Notes under the pieces: model-generated
What the model was told of the DNA's origin: nothing
Database searches by the model: none
The model's input: only the letters and a program-made list of their open reading frames with translations
Program-made: the position numbers and the translations under genes
Assembly: GCF_013170845.1 (NCBI RefSeq)
Contig: NZ_CP033367.1
Coordinates: 6,883,001-6,947,000, forward strand
Origin: Mesorhizobium loti R88b
GTDB taxonomy: Bacteria > Pseudomonadota > Alphaproteobacteria > Rhizobiales > Rhizobiaceae
Direction of reading: 5' to 3'
DNA: 64,000 bases
Shown: piece by piece, positions 49,016-58,694 of the stretch
Layout of the letters: each line of letters begins with the position of its first letter
How positions within the stretch are numbered: the first letter of the stretch is position 1

Positions 49016-50245
49016 TTATCGGAAAAGCGGGCAATCGGAAAATGTATCGCCGGGCAGTCCAAGGACGCATGAAAGCGTTGGAGTTAAGCGCGTCGCTTCA
49101 GCCCCTTCCGCGACCTCATTCGGAACAGCCGGCCCGGAAATAATGCAAACACGATCATCCGCAGCAGAGCCAGGTCGAAAACCATGGGTAGATTTGTATT
49201 TCGGACAGCCGACCGGTTGGTCTGCCGGATGGTGTGCCGGGGTCTCTTCGAAATCACATTCTGGCGGCGCCGTGAAAGTGGCAATTCTGTTGCGGAGTTC
49301 AATTGGTAGATGATCGCTATTCCAGGCCTCTGCGCCATACTGGAGCAATTTCTTGGTTACCTCTCGGCGGTCCATATCGCTTTCAACCAAAACGTGCAGC
49401 GTTGCACCTTCGGACTGCCACACCTTTCCCGGAATGATCAGGTCCGGCAAGATTGATGTTTTGATGTTACGGTGGCCATGATCGCTGACGATCGCAATCG
49501 TGTAATCATCACGCCGACCTGCCCGGCGCAGACTATCCAAACAACGACCAACGAGAGAATCCGCGAAAGCGATCGCGAAATGAGCTTCGTCGCTCCCATA
49601 GCCGAAGTCATGCTGGAAGGCGTCCGTGGCATTGATCTCCGTAATGAGAAGATCAGGTGCCTCTTCTGACTCGAGCAGACTGGCGGCCGCGGCGATCGTA
49701 AGCTGGTCACCGATAAGCGTCCTGGTAATGCTGGATACGCCGTCCGGCCCGCTGAATTCAGGTACGTAAGAGGGCAGCGGGATGGCCCCCAGTCGGCCGC
49801 GTGGATCCTTTATCTTCAGCAGTGACGGCGTACTCCCATCGCTGGGGATCTTGATGAAGCCCGGGCCACGCAGCCAGCAAGGTGGAACATAGATGGACGT
49901 ATCTTCCGGCTTAATGAGGGCGTGCCCGATGCAAGCCACGTCGAGGCCGGCACGCGAGGCAAGAGTCGCAATCGTCGGAACGAGGAGGTGTTCTGCTTCA
50001 GCTGCAACAAAGGCGCCGTCACTCAGGATGCGATTGCCAAAGATACCATGTATCTCGGCTCCGACACCTGTGAGTATGGAAGCCCGACCCGGCATGGAGG
50101 TCGCTGGTACCGCAGAGCGCATGCGGCGTACGAGATATCCATCGGCTGCCAGTGACGATAAGTTTGGCAGACGGTTGGCATGTGCTTGGAAATAGTCGGC
50201 GCTCACGCCATCGATCATTATGAGAAGAAGTTTTCGATGCGTCAT
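49016..50245 (-). CDS. alkaline-phosphatase-superfamily phosphodiesterase
   Basis: The 409-residue protein is of the nucleotide pyrophosphatase/phosphonoacetate hydrolase type. Metal ligands and nucleophile: LLIMIDGVSADYF near the N-terminus (Asp), AVPATSMPGRASILTG (Thr or Ser nucleophile), TEINATDAFQHDFG and IVSDHGH, then STHGFRPGS. It could release a phosphonate or phosphate ester from an imported compound before C-P lyase. No signal peptide is seen, so it is cytoplasmic. It sits between the importer ATPase and phnF in one long minus-strand array. Confidence 0.85.
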   Translation of the reverse strand: MTHRKLLLIMIDGVSADYFQAHANRLPNLSSLAADGYLVRRMRSAVPATSMPGRASILTGVGAEIHGIFGNRILSDGAFVAAEAEHLLVPTIATLASRAGLDVACIGHALIKPEDTSIYVPPCWLRGPGFIKIPSDGSTPSLLKIKDPRGRLGAIPLPSYVPEFSGPDGVSSITRTLIGDQLTIAAAASLLESEEAPDLLITEINATDAFQHDFGYGSDEAHFAIAFADSLVGRCLDSLRRAGRRDDYTIAIVSDHGHRNIKTSILPDLIIPGKVWQSEGATLHVLVESDMDRREVTKKLLQYGAEAWNSDHLPIELRNRIATFTAPPECDFEETPAHHPADQPVGCPKYKSTHGFRPGSAADDRVCIISGPAVPNEVAEGAEATRLTPTLSCVLGLPGDTFSDCPLFR

Positions 50246-50270
50246 TGCAATCTAGCTCACTCAAAAGAGA

Positions 50271-51299
50271 TTAACGTTTTATACATGCTATCCAGTGGCC
50301 TGCGCCGACTTGCCGAAGATCTGGCGTGACCTTGGCACATTCTGCGCTGGCAATTGAGCACCTCGTTCTAAAGACGCAGCCTGATGGAGGTGTAACAGCG
50401 CTCGGAACTTCGCCTTTCAGAACTACCCGTGCTCGGCGAAGACTTGGATGGGGAACGGGAAGCGCTGAAACCAGGGCTTCGGTATAAGGATGAGCGGGCG
50501 CATTTCGAAATATTTCGGCCGGTGCGATTTCCACGACCTTACCGAGATACATTACGATTACCCGATCTGCTATATGGCTAACCACTCGCAGATCATGCGA
50601 GATGAACAGGATCGTAAGAGCATGCCTTTCCTTCAGATCAAGAAGTAGATTAACGATCTGAGCCTGGACCGAAACATCGAGCGCCGATACGGGCTCATCG
50701 GCGACGACGAAATCCGGCTCGGTGGCCAGGGCCCTGGCGATGGCAATCCTTTGGCGTTGCCCCCCACTAAAAGCGTGAGGGTGACGCGAGCCGTGTGCTG
50801 GGGATATTCCGACTTGAGATAAGAGTTCGGCGATCCGTACCTGCCGCGCCTGCGTTGTCAGATGAGCTTTGTGGATTGACAGCGGGTCACCAACAATTTC
50901 CGCCACAGTCATGCGCGGGTTGAGGCTGCTATACGGGTCCTGGAACACCATCTGCATTTGCCGCCGAAAAGAATACATCTCTTTGGACGACAGAGCTGTC
51001 AGATCGGTCCCTTTAAATCGGATCCGACCGGAACTCGGCGTGACAAGCCGCAGCAAGCTCCGACCTAATGTCGTCTTGCCTGAGCCGGATTCGCCGACCA
51101 CGCCCACGATTTCGCCAGGAGCAATGCAAAACGATATTCCATCGACGGCTTTTATGGATCGTTTCAACCTGAACGGTGAGATGTTGCGGAGTGGCAGATG
51201 GACGCGAAGGCTGTCAACTTCAAGCAAGGGCTTGCCACCATAGGTGATCGGGACTGCACCGGTTTCGGGCGTTTCAATATCGCTAATATTAGCATTCAT
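50271..51299 (-). CDS. Opp/Dpp-type ABC importer ATPase (DppF-like)
   Basis: This 342-residue ATPase has Walker A GESGSGKTTLGRS, signature FSGGQRQRIAIARAL, Walker B DFVVADEP and the C-terminal oligopeptide-transporter extension with Cys (SGCVFRTRCSIASAECAKVT). That extension binds an iron-sulfur cluster in some members. The ATG at 51299 overlaps the stop of the upstream ATPase gene (ATGA). Part of a five-gene importer. Confidence 0.93.
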   Translation of the reverse strand: MNANISDIETPETGAVPITYGGKPLLEVDSLRVHLPLRNISPFRLKRSIKAVDGISFCIAPGEIVGVVGESGSGKTTLGRSLLRLVTPSSGRIRFKGTDLTALSSKEMYSFRRQMQMVFQDPYSSLNPRMTVAEIVGDPLSIHKAHLTTQARQVRIAELLSQVGISPAHGSRHPHAFSGGQRQRIAIARALATEPDFVVADEPVSALDVSVQAQIVNLLLDLKERHALTILFISHDLRVVSHIADRVIVMYLGKVVEIAPAEIFRNAPAHPYTEALVSALPVPHPSLRRARVVLKGEVPSAVTPPSGCVFRTRCSIASAECAKVTPDLRQVGAGHWIACIKR

Positions 51300-52312
51300 A
51301 GGACAGCCTCCGGCTCCCCAGCGGCCTCCACGATTTGACGCCAATGCATGCAACGCACGCTGTGCCCGCGGACTGTTTCGAGGTCCGGTGGGCGGTAGGC
51401 GCAATCAGCGGCTGCATGGCAGCATCGTGGGCGAAAGGAGCAGCCAATTGACAGGTTTGCGAGGTCCGGAGGATCGCCGGGCACGGCAGAAAGCCGCCGG
51501 GAAGATCCGTCTCCGGAGTGGAGGCCCGGCCGCGCTTTTAGTAGACCGCGAGTGTAGGGCATCCACGGATCGTCGAATATCTGCATGACATCGCCTTCTT
51601 CGACAATTCGGCCGGCGTACATCACCAGAACCCGGTCAGCGATCTCGGCGACGACGCTGAGGTCATGCGTGATGAACAGCAGTGCCATGCCAGTGTCCGC
51701 CTGCAACTCGTGAAGGAGGCCGAGAATTTGCGATTGAACTGTCGCGTCGAGCGCTGTGGTCGGTTCATCGGCGATGAGTAACTTAGGGCGACACGAGAGT
51801 GCGATCGCGATCATTGCTCTTTGTCGCATGCCACCGGACAGCTGGTGCGGGTAATCGTCCAGGCGGCGTTGAGCGTCGGGAATACCGACGCGATCAAGCA
51901 TTGCCTTTGCTTGCCGGCGCGCCTCACGAGCACTGCACTGTTTATGGGTTCGAAGAACCTCCGCGATCTGCTCGCCTACGGTGCAGACGGGATTAAGCGC
52001 CGCCGCGGGTTCTTGAAATATCATGGCAATTTCGTTGCCCAAGATCGTGCGTTGACGTCGTTGAGAAATCCGGAGAAGGTCCTCCCCTCCATAGAGGACC
52101 TTCCCCGCAACTACGCGCCCCATCGACTTTGGGATAAGGTTCAGGATAGAAAAGGCAGTTGCCGATTTGCCCGATCCGGATTCTCCGACAAGGCACACAG
52201 TACTCCCTTGCTGAACCGAGAACGACACATCTTCGACTGCTCTGACAGTGCGACCTTGGGAGTAGAAATAGGTGCGTAGATTTTCGACACGGAGAAGCTC
52301 GCTCTGTTTCAT
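51296..52312 (-). CDS. Opp/Dpp-type ABC importer ATPase (DppD-like)
   Basis: This 338-residue partner ATPase has Walker [14 protein letters not shown], signature [15 protein letters not shown], Walker [13 protein letters not shown] and a C-terminal Cys block ([19 protein letters not shown]). It follows the binding-protein gene by 35 bases and overlaps the DppF-like gene by 4 bases. Confidence 0.93.
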   Translation of the reverse strand: MKQSELLRVENLRTYFYSQGRTVRAVEDVSFSVQQGSTVCLVGESGSGKSATAFSILNLIPKSMGRVVAGKVLYGGEDLLRISQRRQRTILGNEIAMIFQEPAAALNPVCTVGEQIAEVLRTHKQCSAREARRQAKAMLDRVGIPDAQRRLDDYPHQLSGGMRQRAMIAIALSCRPKLLIADEPTTALDATVQSQILGLLHELQADTGMALLFITHDLSVVAEIADRVLVMYAGRIVEEGDVMQIFDDPWMPYTRGLLKARPGLHSGDGSSRRLSAVPGDPPDLANLSIGCSFRPRCCHAAADCAYRPPDLETVRGHSVRCMHWRQIVEAAGEPEAVL

Positions 52313-52347
52313 CCTAGACTTACCTAGTTGCTGGGAGGTCTAGCTTT

Positions 52348-53862
52348 TCACTTCGTGAAGTGAATGTTGTCGGGGCGAAAGTCCATTGTGTATTCGGTGT
52401 TCGGGAGCCACTGAATACCTGATCGGACCCCGTAGAATTCCGGTGCGCGGTACAAATACGTGCCCGGAGCTTCCTCCTCAAAAAGGTCGATCATCTTCTG
52501 GTAGATGTCGTGACGACGTCTCCTGTCGAGGGTCGTCTCGCCCTCCTCGGCCAGTTCGTCGAAGTGCGCCTCGTCTTTCCAAAGGTCCTTCGACCAAGTC
52601 ATGTAGAGGGTGACCGCAGGATCCGTTGGCACGACCCAGTCAGAGCTGTTTCGTGCGGTAAGTACCGGATTGTCCTTGGTGAGTTGGGTCCATCCTTCAT
52701 CGACGCGGACACTGGCATTTACGCCAATCGCCTTCCACATCTGCACGACGGCTTCCGCAACAGCGACGCCATTGGTGTAGTACACTGGGTGCGTCACGTA
52801 GAAGATCGGCTGCCCTTTGTACGATGATTCCTTAAGCAGCTGACGAGCTCGATCCGGGTCGAACGGCGGAGTCGGGCGATTGGGGTCATAAAGCTCGGGT
52901 CCCCATGCCTCGTATTGCGCCGAATGCGGAAGCGTGGCCTTGCCATCCCATAGGGCATCGACGAGCAACTGGCGATTGATCGCCAGATTGAGGGCCTGTC
53001 GGAGCTTCACATCGGCCATCACCGGATTATAGGTGTTGTATTGAATGAAGTGGTGGTTCATCAAGACACTGCGAACTTTGCAGCAACCCAGACTTTCCAC
53101 GGCTTTTAATTGATCCGGAGGTATGCTGTTGACAATGTCGACTTCACCATTTGCAAGTGCAGTTATTCTTGCCGACACCTCTGGTATGGACCTGAACGTC
53201 AATCTGGAGATCGTGGGGCGTCCACGGAAGTAGGAGTCATTTGCTTTGAGATCGATGCTTTCATCAGGCTGGAGCTTGACGAAATCGAATGGACCTGTGC
53301 CCACTGGCTTTTGCCCAAAACCGCTTTCTCCGACCGACTCGAAATATGCCTTCGGCACGATTTCGCTGGTGTGATAGGCCAGCAGCTGAAGCAGGATCGG
53401 GCTTGGTGCCTTCGTCGTGATCCTCACAGTTAGGTCATCGACGGCGTCGATTCGCTCGATAACCTTGAGAAGATTCCTGGCTTCGACATAATCGGAAGCC
53501 GGATCCAGGATGCGGTCGAACGTGAATTTCACATCAGCACTGGTGAGAGGCTGACCATTGTGGAAATGAACATCGGGCCGGAGTGAAAACTCCATGGTGC
53601 GGTCATCGATCTGCTTCCAGCTCTCTGCCAAGCCGGGCACGAGTTCATAGGACGTCCGGTCTTTGCTTTTGGAAAAGTCCCTCGCGACCAGCGTATCAAA
53701 CATGTTGTAGGTGATGGGTAAGTCCACATTCCCGAGAGCTAGCCCAGGATCGAAATTGGCGCGAACCGTGTTGACGCCAACGGTGAGTGGCGGCCTCGTA
53801 TCCTCCTGCGCGACAGCGAAGGTCGGCAGCAGCATGGCGATGGCCAAGAGTAGTTTTCGCAT
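52348..53862 (-). CDS. extracellular solute-binding protein (SBP family 5)
   Basis: This 504-residue periplasmic binding protein of the peptide/opine/nickel group has signal peptide MRKLLLAIAMLLPTFAVAQ (cleavage after AVA). Typical segments are VPGLAESWKQIDDRTMEFSL and KFTFDRILDP. It delivers the ligand to the permeases encoded upstream. The ligand is unknown; linkage to phn genes suggests a phosphonate-containing peptide, ester or opine-like compound. Confidence 0.92.
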   Translation of the reverse strand: MRKLLLAIAMLLPTFAVAQEDTRPPLTVGVNTVRANFDPGLALGNVDLPITYNMFDTLVARDFSKSKDRTSYELVPGLAESWKQIDDRTMEFSLRPDVHFHNGQPLTSADVKFTFDRILDPASDYVEARNLLKVIERIDAVDDLTVRITTKAPSPILLQLLAYHTSEIVPKAYFESVGESGFGQKPVGTGPFDFVKLQPDESIDLKANDSYFRGRPTISRLTFRSIPEVSARITALANGEVDIVNSIPPDQLKAVESLGCCKVRSVLMNHHFIQYNTYNPVMADVKLRQALNLAINRQLLVDALWDGKATLPHSAQYEAWGPELYDPNRPTPPFDPDRARQLLKESSYKGQPIFYVTHPVYYTNGVAVAEAVVQMWKAIGVNASVRVDEGWTQLTKDNPVLTARNSSDWVVPTDPAVTLYMTWSKDLWKDEAHFDELAEEGETTLDRRRRHDIYQKMIDLFEEEAPGTYLYRAPEFYGVRSGIQWLPNTEYTMDFRPDNIHFTK

Positions 53863-53932
53863 ATGGGGTCTCCAAGATTAAGGTGATGGTGGCTAGTCTT
53901 TCCTGCAGGAAATGGGATTGGAGCTGCGGCTC

Positions 53933-54835
53933 TTACGTGCGGCTCCGGGGATCGAGGGAGGCACGCAGCCAATCACCGATCGTGGCTGCCGCGACGGTGA
54001 TCATAACGATCACGACACACGGAAATATCGCGAGCCAAGGTGTGGAGATCAGGTAGTTTCTGGCCTCGCCGAGTAGCGATCCGAGGGAAACATTTGGCGG
54101 CTGAACACCTACGCCGAGGAAAGAAAGTGAAGACTCCAGCACGACGATCTCGGCAAAGCTCAAGCTGGCCAGAACGACGACGGGCGAGAACGTGTTAGGA
54201 AGAACGTGACGCATCGCGATACGCCAAGGCGACGCCCCTGAACATCGAGCCGCTTCGATGAAACTGCGTCCTTGGAGGGCCACGACCTGCCCGCGGACGA
54301 TGCGGGCATACCTATAGTAATCCGAAAAGCCGATGATCAGCACCAAAACGAGTGGATGCGTACCAGCTAATGCGACTGCTGTCAGAGCCACCAAAGTGGT
54401 TGGCACAGCGGCCTGCGCGTCAACCACAGCCGACAGGCATTGGTCGGCCCATCCTCCTAACGTTCCGGAAATCAATCCGCCCAGCGTGCCCGCGACGACG
54501 CCAATAAAGACACCGGCAAAAGCGATGAATAGCGTGGTGCGCGTCGCGAAAAGGAGGCGAGAAAAAACATCGCGCCCAAGATGATCAGTTCCTAACGGAT
54601 GGTCGTCTGTGCCGCCTGCGAAAACAGGCGGCTGGAGACGACTCAACAGGCTTTGCTCGGAGATATCGTGTGGAGTGATTGCGGGAGCAGCTAAAGCCAA
54701 CAAGATCATAAGAAACAGAATGGAGAGCGAAATGATCCTCGCTGCCGGCGGGCGGCCACGCCGGGGCGGAGCCAGAACAAGCTTGTCTTCGGTTTCGCCA
54801 ACAATTGGTTCCGACACGCGGATATCAATGCTCAT
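53933..54835 (-). CDS. ABC importer permease (DppC-like)
   Basis: This 300-residue inner-membrane permease has a hydrophobic N-terminal segment (IISLSILFLMILLALAAPAI), the typical HPLGTDHLGRDVFSRLL stretch and the EAA loop (IEAARCSGASPWRIAMRHVL). The ATG at 54835 has GAGAGG before it, overlapping the end of the DppB-like gene. Confidence 0.92.
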   Translation of the reverse strand: MSIDIRVSEPIVGETEDKLVLAPPRRGRPPAARIISLSILFLMILLALAAPAITPHDISEQSLLSRLQPPVFAGGTDDHPLGTDHLGRDVFSRLLFATRTTLFIAFAGVFIGVVAGTLGGLISGTLGGWADQCLSAVVDAQAAVPTTLVALTAVALAGTHPLVLVLIIGFSDYYRYARIVRGQVVALQGRSFIEAARCSGASPWRIAMRHVLPNTFSPVVVLASLSFAEIVVLESSLSFLGVGVQPPNVSLGSLLGEARNYLISTPWLAIFPCVVIVMITVAAATIGDWLRASLDPRSRT

Positions 54836-54837
54836 GA

Positions 54838-55767
54838 TCACCTCTCACGTATCCTGGGATCCAGCAGGCCGTAGGCAACATCGACAAGAAGGTTGGCGAA
54901 GATAATCGCTGCCGAGAAAACCAGAATTCCGAATTGAAGCAGGGCGAAGTCGCGTTTCATGACAGCATCGATCACGAGACGCCCTGCGCCAGGCCAGGCA
55001 AAGACTGACTCCGTCACGACCGCGCCCGCAACTAGGCCGCCGAATTGCAAACCCATAATAGTCAAGACAGGGAGTATTGCGTTCCTCAGCCCGTGCTTCA
55101 GCACGACAACAGCTGGGCTCAATCCTTTGCTGCGGGCATAGCGCATGTAATCCTGCGCTAAGACCTCAAGCATGCAGGTTCGGACGAGGTGAGCTGTGTT
55201 CGCGCACGTCGCAAGAGCGAGCGTGATCACGGGCAGAATAAAATGTTTCCACGTCCCCATGCCGCCACTCGGCAGAAGCCTGAGGGAGAGGCTGAAGATT
55301 AAGATGGTGGCGATGCCGACCACGAAATTTGGGATAGCCTGCATCACAACTGTTGCAGTCGTGAGCGAACGATCGAAGAGACTATTGTGACGGAGCGCAG
55401 CCCATAGGCCGCCGCACAAGCCGATGGCGACAGACAACACAAACGCTGGAACGGTTAAAAGAAGAGTGTTGGGGACCCGCTCCATAAAAAGTTCGACAAC
55501 TGGTCTTTTGGAGAAGAAACTTTGCCCAAAATCTCCCCGAAGGAGCGCTTCGCCATACCTTAGATATTGTGTTGCGATGTCATCATTCAGTCCAAGCTTT
55601 GCCCTAAGCTCAATTCGTTGTGCTTCGGGCATCTCTGGCGGCATAAGGAAGCCTGTTGGATCTCCCGTCAACCGTGTCGCAAAAAACACGATGGTAAGAA
55701 TTGCCCATAAGGTAAGTGCGCTGCGTAAAGCTCTAGAGATGAAGAACACAGGTCTTGCTCCACGCAA
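54838..55767 (-). CDS. ABC importer permease (DppB-like)
   Basis: This 309-residue inner-membrane permease starts with a transmembrane segment (SALTLWAILTIVFFATRLTG). It carries TVPAFVLSVAIGL and the EAA-loop region with YMRYARSKGLSPAVVVLKHG. It is the first gene of the importer operon. An operator-like sequence shared with phnG lies 30 bases upstream. Confidence 0.92.
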   Translation of the reverse strand: MRGARPVFFISRALRSALTLWAILTIVFFATRLTGDPTGFLMPPEMPEAQRIELRAKLGLNDDIATQYLRYGEALLRGDFGQSFFSKRPVVELFMERVPNTLLLTVPAFVLSVAIGLCGGLWAALRHNSLFDRSLTTATVVMQAIPNFVVGIATILIFSLSLRLLPSGGMGTWKHFILPVITLALATCANTAHLVRTCMLEVLAQDYMRYARSKGLSPAVVVLKHGLRNAILPVLTIMGLQFGGLVAGAVVTESVFAWPGAGRLVIDAVMKRDFALLQFGILVFSAAIIFANLLVDVAYGLLDPRIRER

Positions 55768-55796
55768 CAGCCTGAAGGGCTATGAGTGATGTACAG

Positions 55797-55810
55797 ATGT
55801 CTAGGTATCT
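55797..55810. promoter_or_regulatory. operator-like sequence before the importer operon
   Basis: ATGTCTAGGTATCT is identical to 14 bases in the phnG operator. The left arm here (GATGTACAGA) matches the phnG left arm at 7 of 10 positions. It lies 30 bases upstream of the DppB-like start, so binding would block this operon's transcription. The shared site argues for joint control by PhnF. Confidence 0.65.
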
Positions 55811-55834
55811 TAGGAACCTTCGTGTAACGCTTTG

Positions 55835-55841
55835 ATGACAA
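55835..55841 (-). promoter_or_regulatory. possible PhoB box half-site before the importer operon
   Basis: On the minus strand TTGTCATCAAAGCGTT parallels CTGTCATCAAATCGTT before phnG, again just upstream of the operator-like sequence. The conserved block may instead be a shared promoter -35 region. Confidence 0.3.
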
Positions 55842-56234
55842 TGGGACCAAGGAATTTGGTTTTCCTGCAAACGGGGAGAGCTTTGGTCGATGTACCGCCT
55901 CAGCCAGAGCCGGTTACGCAGCCAGCGTTGTTTGCGTCCCTCCGGCTTCAGCTAGCCCTGCTCCATCGCTGGCCATGAGACCGAACCCTCAGAATTTGGT
56001 CAGCCGGCGGGTCGTTTGCGGGTGATCGAACGTTGACTCTATCGGGTCGGTCACAAAAAAGCCGACTGCCAGCCACCCGGCTGCCGCGTCTTCGAATTCG
56101 CGCACCTTAGTCCGGCAGCTCGGTGTGAGTGGAGGCGGGCAATGGGTGAGCGCGATGGCACGGCGCTACCGGCGGCATTCGAGCCAGCTTTCACTTGGCA
56201 GCGCGTGGCGGGAGCGGCGTGAGCCCGGCCCGCA

Positions 56235-56370
56235 TGGAGCACATCGGATCGATGGAGCACCGCTCGTCACGACCAAACCTGGCGAGTCCCTTCTGAGCTT
56301 CTTCTTGTATGCGGCCATAAAGCCGCGCGCCGATCGCCCTTGGCTCTGTCGTAATTCCCCACAGGCGCTA
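56235..56370 (-). pseudogene. phnK: scrap of a second phnK
   Basis: DNA such as TTCTGAGCTTCTTCTTGTATGCGGCCATAAAG aligns with phnK at 44.47-44.55 kb, including the following CG.GC.CCGA..GCC.TTGG. Only about 130 bases of the middle of the gene survive, in no usable frame. It lies between the second phnF and the importer operon. Confidence 0.65.
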
Positions 56371-56462
56371 ACTTCATCGTGACACCATCCCCTGCAAAGC
56401 GGGCCGGCTAATCCGCGGGTGCATCAGCGAATTAGCCACGGTTTCGCGCCGAATTCTCCGTG

Positions 56463-57164
56463 CTAATCATTGATTTCGATAAGATATTCATATCTGTCGC
56501 TTCGTATGACGCTGAATTCATATTTGATCGGCAACCCATCGGGGGTTACATCGACATTGGTCTCAACCAGTACCGGGCTGGACGACGATATCCGTAAGTG
56601 TTGTGCCTCCTGCTGGGTGGGTCTTCGTGCCGTTATCCGTGTCCATTTCCGCTTGTATTCCAGAATACCGCAGCGCCTCAAGGCGACAGTGAAGGAGCTT
56701 ACTCCTTCGAACGCAACTGCAAGACCCGGAGCTCGGCTGATTGGAACGTGGCTCGATCCGGTGGCCAAGGGCCAGTCATTGAGGAACGAAACCCACCTGA
56801 CCTCAGTAACCAACACTAACGGAACGATCCTCAAACGCTTTGCGATATCGGGTTCAACGGAAGTCTCGTAGACCGACAGTATCTCTCGCTTCACCGATTT
56901 GTTCTGACCGAGGACTTTGTAAGTGACCCTGCGATCGCTGTTCAGCCTAGGTGAAACGAAATCATCCGCAACAAAAGTCCCGACACCGTGCTGAACCCGC
57001 AAAGCGCCTTCAGATTCCAGGGCCTTGATCGCATTGCGTACCGTGTGGCGATTTACACCAAATCGTTCTGCTAAGACGAAGTCGCCAGGCAAGCGCCCAT
57101 CCTCGAACGCACCAGCATCGATGTCACTGAGGATAGCAGATCGAACCACTTCCCAGCGCTTCAT
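56463..57164 (-). CDS. PhnF-like GntR-family regulator, copy 2
   Basis: This 233-residue protein has the same length as phnF at 48246 and is about 80 percent similar by eye. It has the same winged helix (EDGRLPGDFVLAERFGVNRH) and UTRA domain. It is intact, so two PhnF-type regulators exist here, one at each end of the importer/phn array. The phnK scrap downstream suggests that a second phn cluster once followed it and was mostly deleted, leaving this regulator. Confidence 0.88.
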   Translation of the reverse strand: MKRWEVVRSAILSDIDAGAFEDGRLPGDFVLAERFGVNRHTVRNAIKALESEGALRVQHGVGTFVADDFVSPRLNSDRRVTYKVLGQNKSVKREILSVYETSVEPDIAKRLRIVPLVLVTEVRWVSFLNDWPLATGSSHVPISRAPGLAVAFEGVSSFTVALRRCGILEYKRKWTRITARRPTQQEAQHLRISSSSPVLVETNVDVTPDGLPIKYEFSVIRSDRYEYLIEIND

Positions 57165-57563
57165 ACCTCACGACCTTCCTTTCCGACTTGCGTCAACAAC
57201 CTTCTCCGAAGGAAAAAGGACTGGGGAAGACCCGACGAGCGGACCACCGGCAGCCAGCGGTTGACGTCTACTGATTTGCGCGAACAGCCCTGGTCATGCG
57301 TAAGGCCGGAGGGTGGCTGGAGCGAAGTGCCGAGGGGCCGTTAGGCACATGCGTCGTCATGCGCTCGGCGGATTTCGTCGTGATGATTTTGTTTGGGGCA
57401 CCATCTCGCCAGACATCGCAAGCAACCATATGGTCGATGGAATAATAACCGACCGGGGCGACGCCAGCGGCAAGCAACCCGTCGATCCGGTTCAGCCCCA
57501 ACATCAGCCGCGACCGAAGCTGCGTGGCGAGCGCACGGCGTTTTCGATGGCGACACACAATTC
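57165..57563. other. unrecognised reading frame fragment
   Basis: A minus-strand frame (57600 down to 57268) contains RLMLGLNRIDGLLAAGVAPV followed by GYYSIDHMVACDVWRDGAPN, which looks protein-like, but I cannot place it in a family and it overlaps the methyltransferase end. It may be a truncated gene tail. Nothing else is visible. Confidence 0.3.
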
Positions 57564-58340
57564 TCATGGTGTTTTGCGAAATACCGACATGTACTGCCAA
57601 GATGCGTTGTCAAACGGGCGCCTATGCCAGTCTCCGTAACGCTCGAGAAGCTCAAGTCCGCTGATCTTTGCGAGCAAGTCGAGTTCCGTTGGATAAACAT
57701 ATCGCATTTTAATCGGCATCGTCCGGCTTCCGCCCGGTGTGATCCAAAGGTCTTGAGAAACAAAAAGTTGTCTAGGTCTGTCATGCCTGGTAAATCGCAC
57801 CATCGCGCGCCGTTCATCGATATGAATAACGGTCGTTCTTTGGTCACCATAGAAGCCTGCGCCTGAAAAATTCTCAGTATCTGGATAGTACAAGTGCACC
57901 ACAAAGCGACCGTCAGGCTTTAACGACTTCGCGACCGATTCAAAGCAGCCAATTTGTTGACCGACGGTCACCATAAGTGAAAAAGTGCTATTAACGCAGT
58001 AGACGAGATCATATTGAGTGCCCAGGTCAAACTCTGCCATGTCGCCAAGGTGCGTTGTGACCAAATCGCCACCGGCTTTGGCACGAAGCGATGCAAGCAT
58101 CCTTTGCGAGTTATCGAGACCGTGAACCGAAGCTCCCGTCGCCGAAAGGGGCAAGGCGATGTGGCCGTTTCCTACGCCCAGTTCGAGCGTGGTTCCGTTC
58201 CTTGCGAAGGGCGTGAGAAAATTGACTGCCCGCGCGTTCTCGACGGACTCATTGAGCGCTTCCACATATTCATCGTAGACATCGCCCCATATTTCACCAT
58301 AGGCGGTGTAAGCGTCCTTCACTTGCGCATGATCTTTCAT
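57564..58340 (-). CDS. class I SAM-dependent methyltransferase
   Basis: This 258-residue protein has the SAM-binding motif I TLELGVGNGHIALPLS near residue 50, motif II-like GASVHGLDNSQRML and DLVYCVNSTFSLMV. The target is a small molecule of unknown nature. GAGGAAG precedes the ATG at 58340 by 5 bases. It lies downstream of a duplicated nifH promoter and truncated nifH start, with nothing intact between, so it is probably expressed with nitrogenase. Confidence 0.85.
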   Translation of the reverse strand: MKDHAQVKDAYTAYGEIWGDVYDEYVEALNESVENARAVNFLTPFARNGTTLELGVGNGHIALPLSATGASVHGLDNSQRMLASLRAKAGGDLVTTHLGDMAEFDLGTQYDLVYCVNSTFSLMVTVGQQIGCFESVAKSLKPDGRFVVHLYYPDTENFSGAGFYGDQRTTVIHIDERRAMVRFTRHDRPRQLFVSQDLWITPGGSRTMPIKMRYVYPTELDLLAKISGLELLERYGDWHRRPFDNASWQYMSVFRKTP

Positions 58341-58690
58341 GACGTCTTCCTCAATTGCCTGTCCAGCCAGTATGTTGATACAGGCCCTTCGGAAATCGCC
58401 CGCCAGAGTTGCGCATACTGGTTTCGTGTTGCCACAGGTCACACTGCCTCGGGCTCGCGAGTACGGGCCTTATCTTTGCCGGCCATGGGTGCTTTCGTGA
58501 GCTATTCTTCATCCAAAAATCTGACTTCAGCTCGAACAATGATGAAGTGCGGCGGAAAGTCCGTTTTGTAGAATTTCGCTTGGTGTTTCGGCGGATAATT
58601 TTGATGCATGTCGTTTCGAAAGCTCTTGCCAGCAACAGCTTGGCTCGAAGAGGGTGAGCTCGGGGGCGAGAGGACAGCCGACCTTGAGCA
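58341..58690. other. leader between nifH relic and methyltransferase
   Basis: No convincing gene is seen; a basic, low-complexity frame on the minus strand (58740-58351) has no family features. This would be transcribed leader if the nifH-type promoter at 58972 reads through. Confidence 0.35.
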
Positions 58691-58694
58691 TGAC

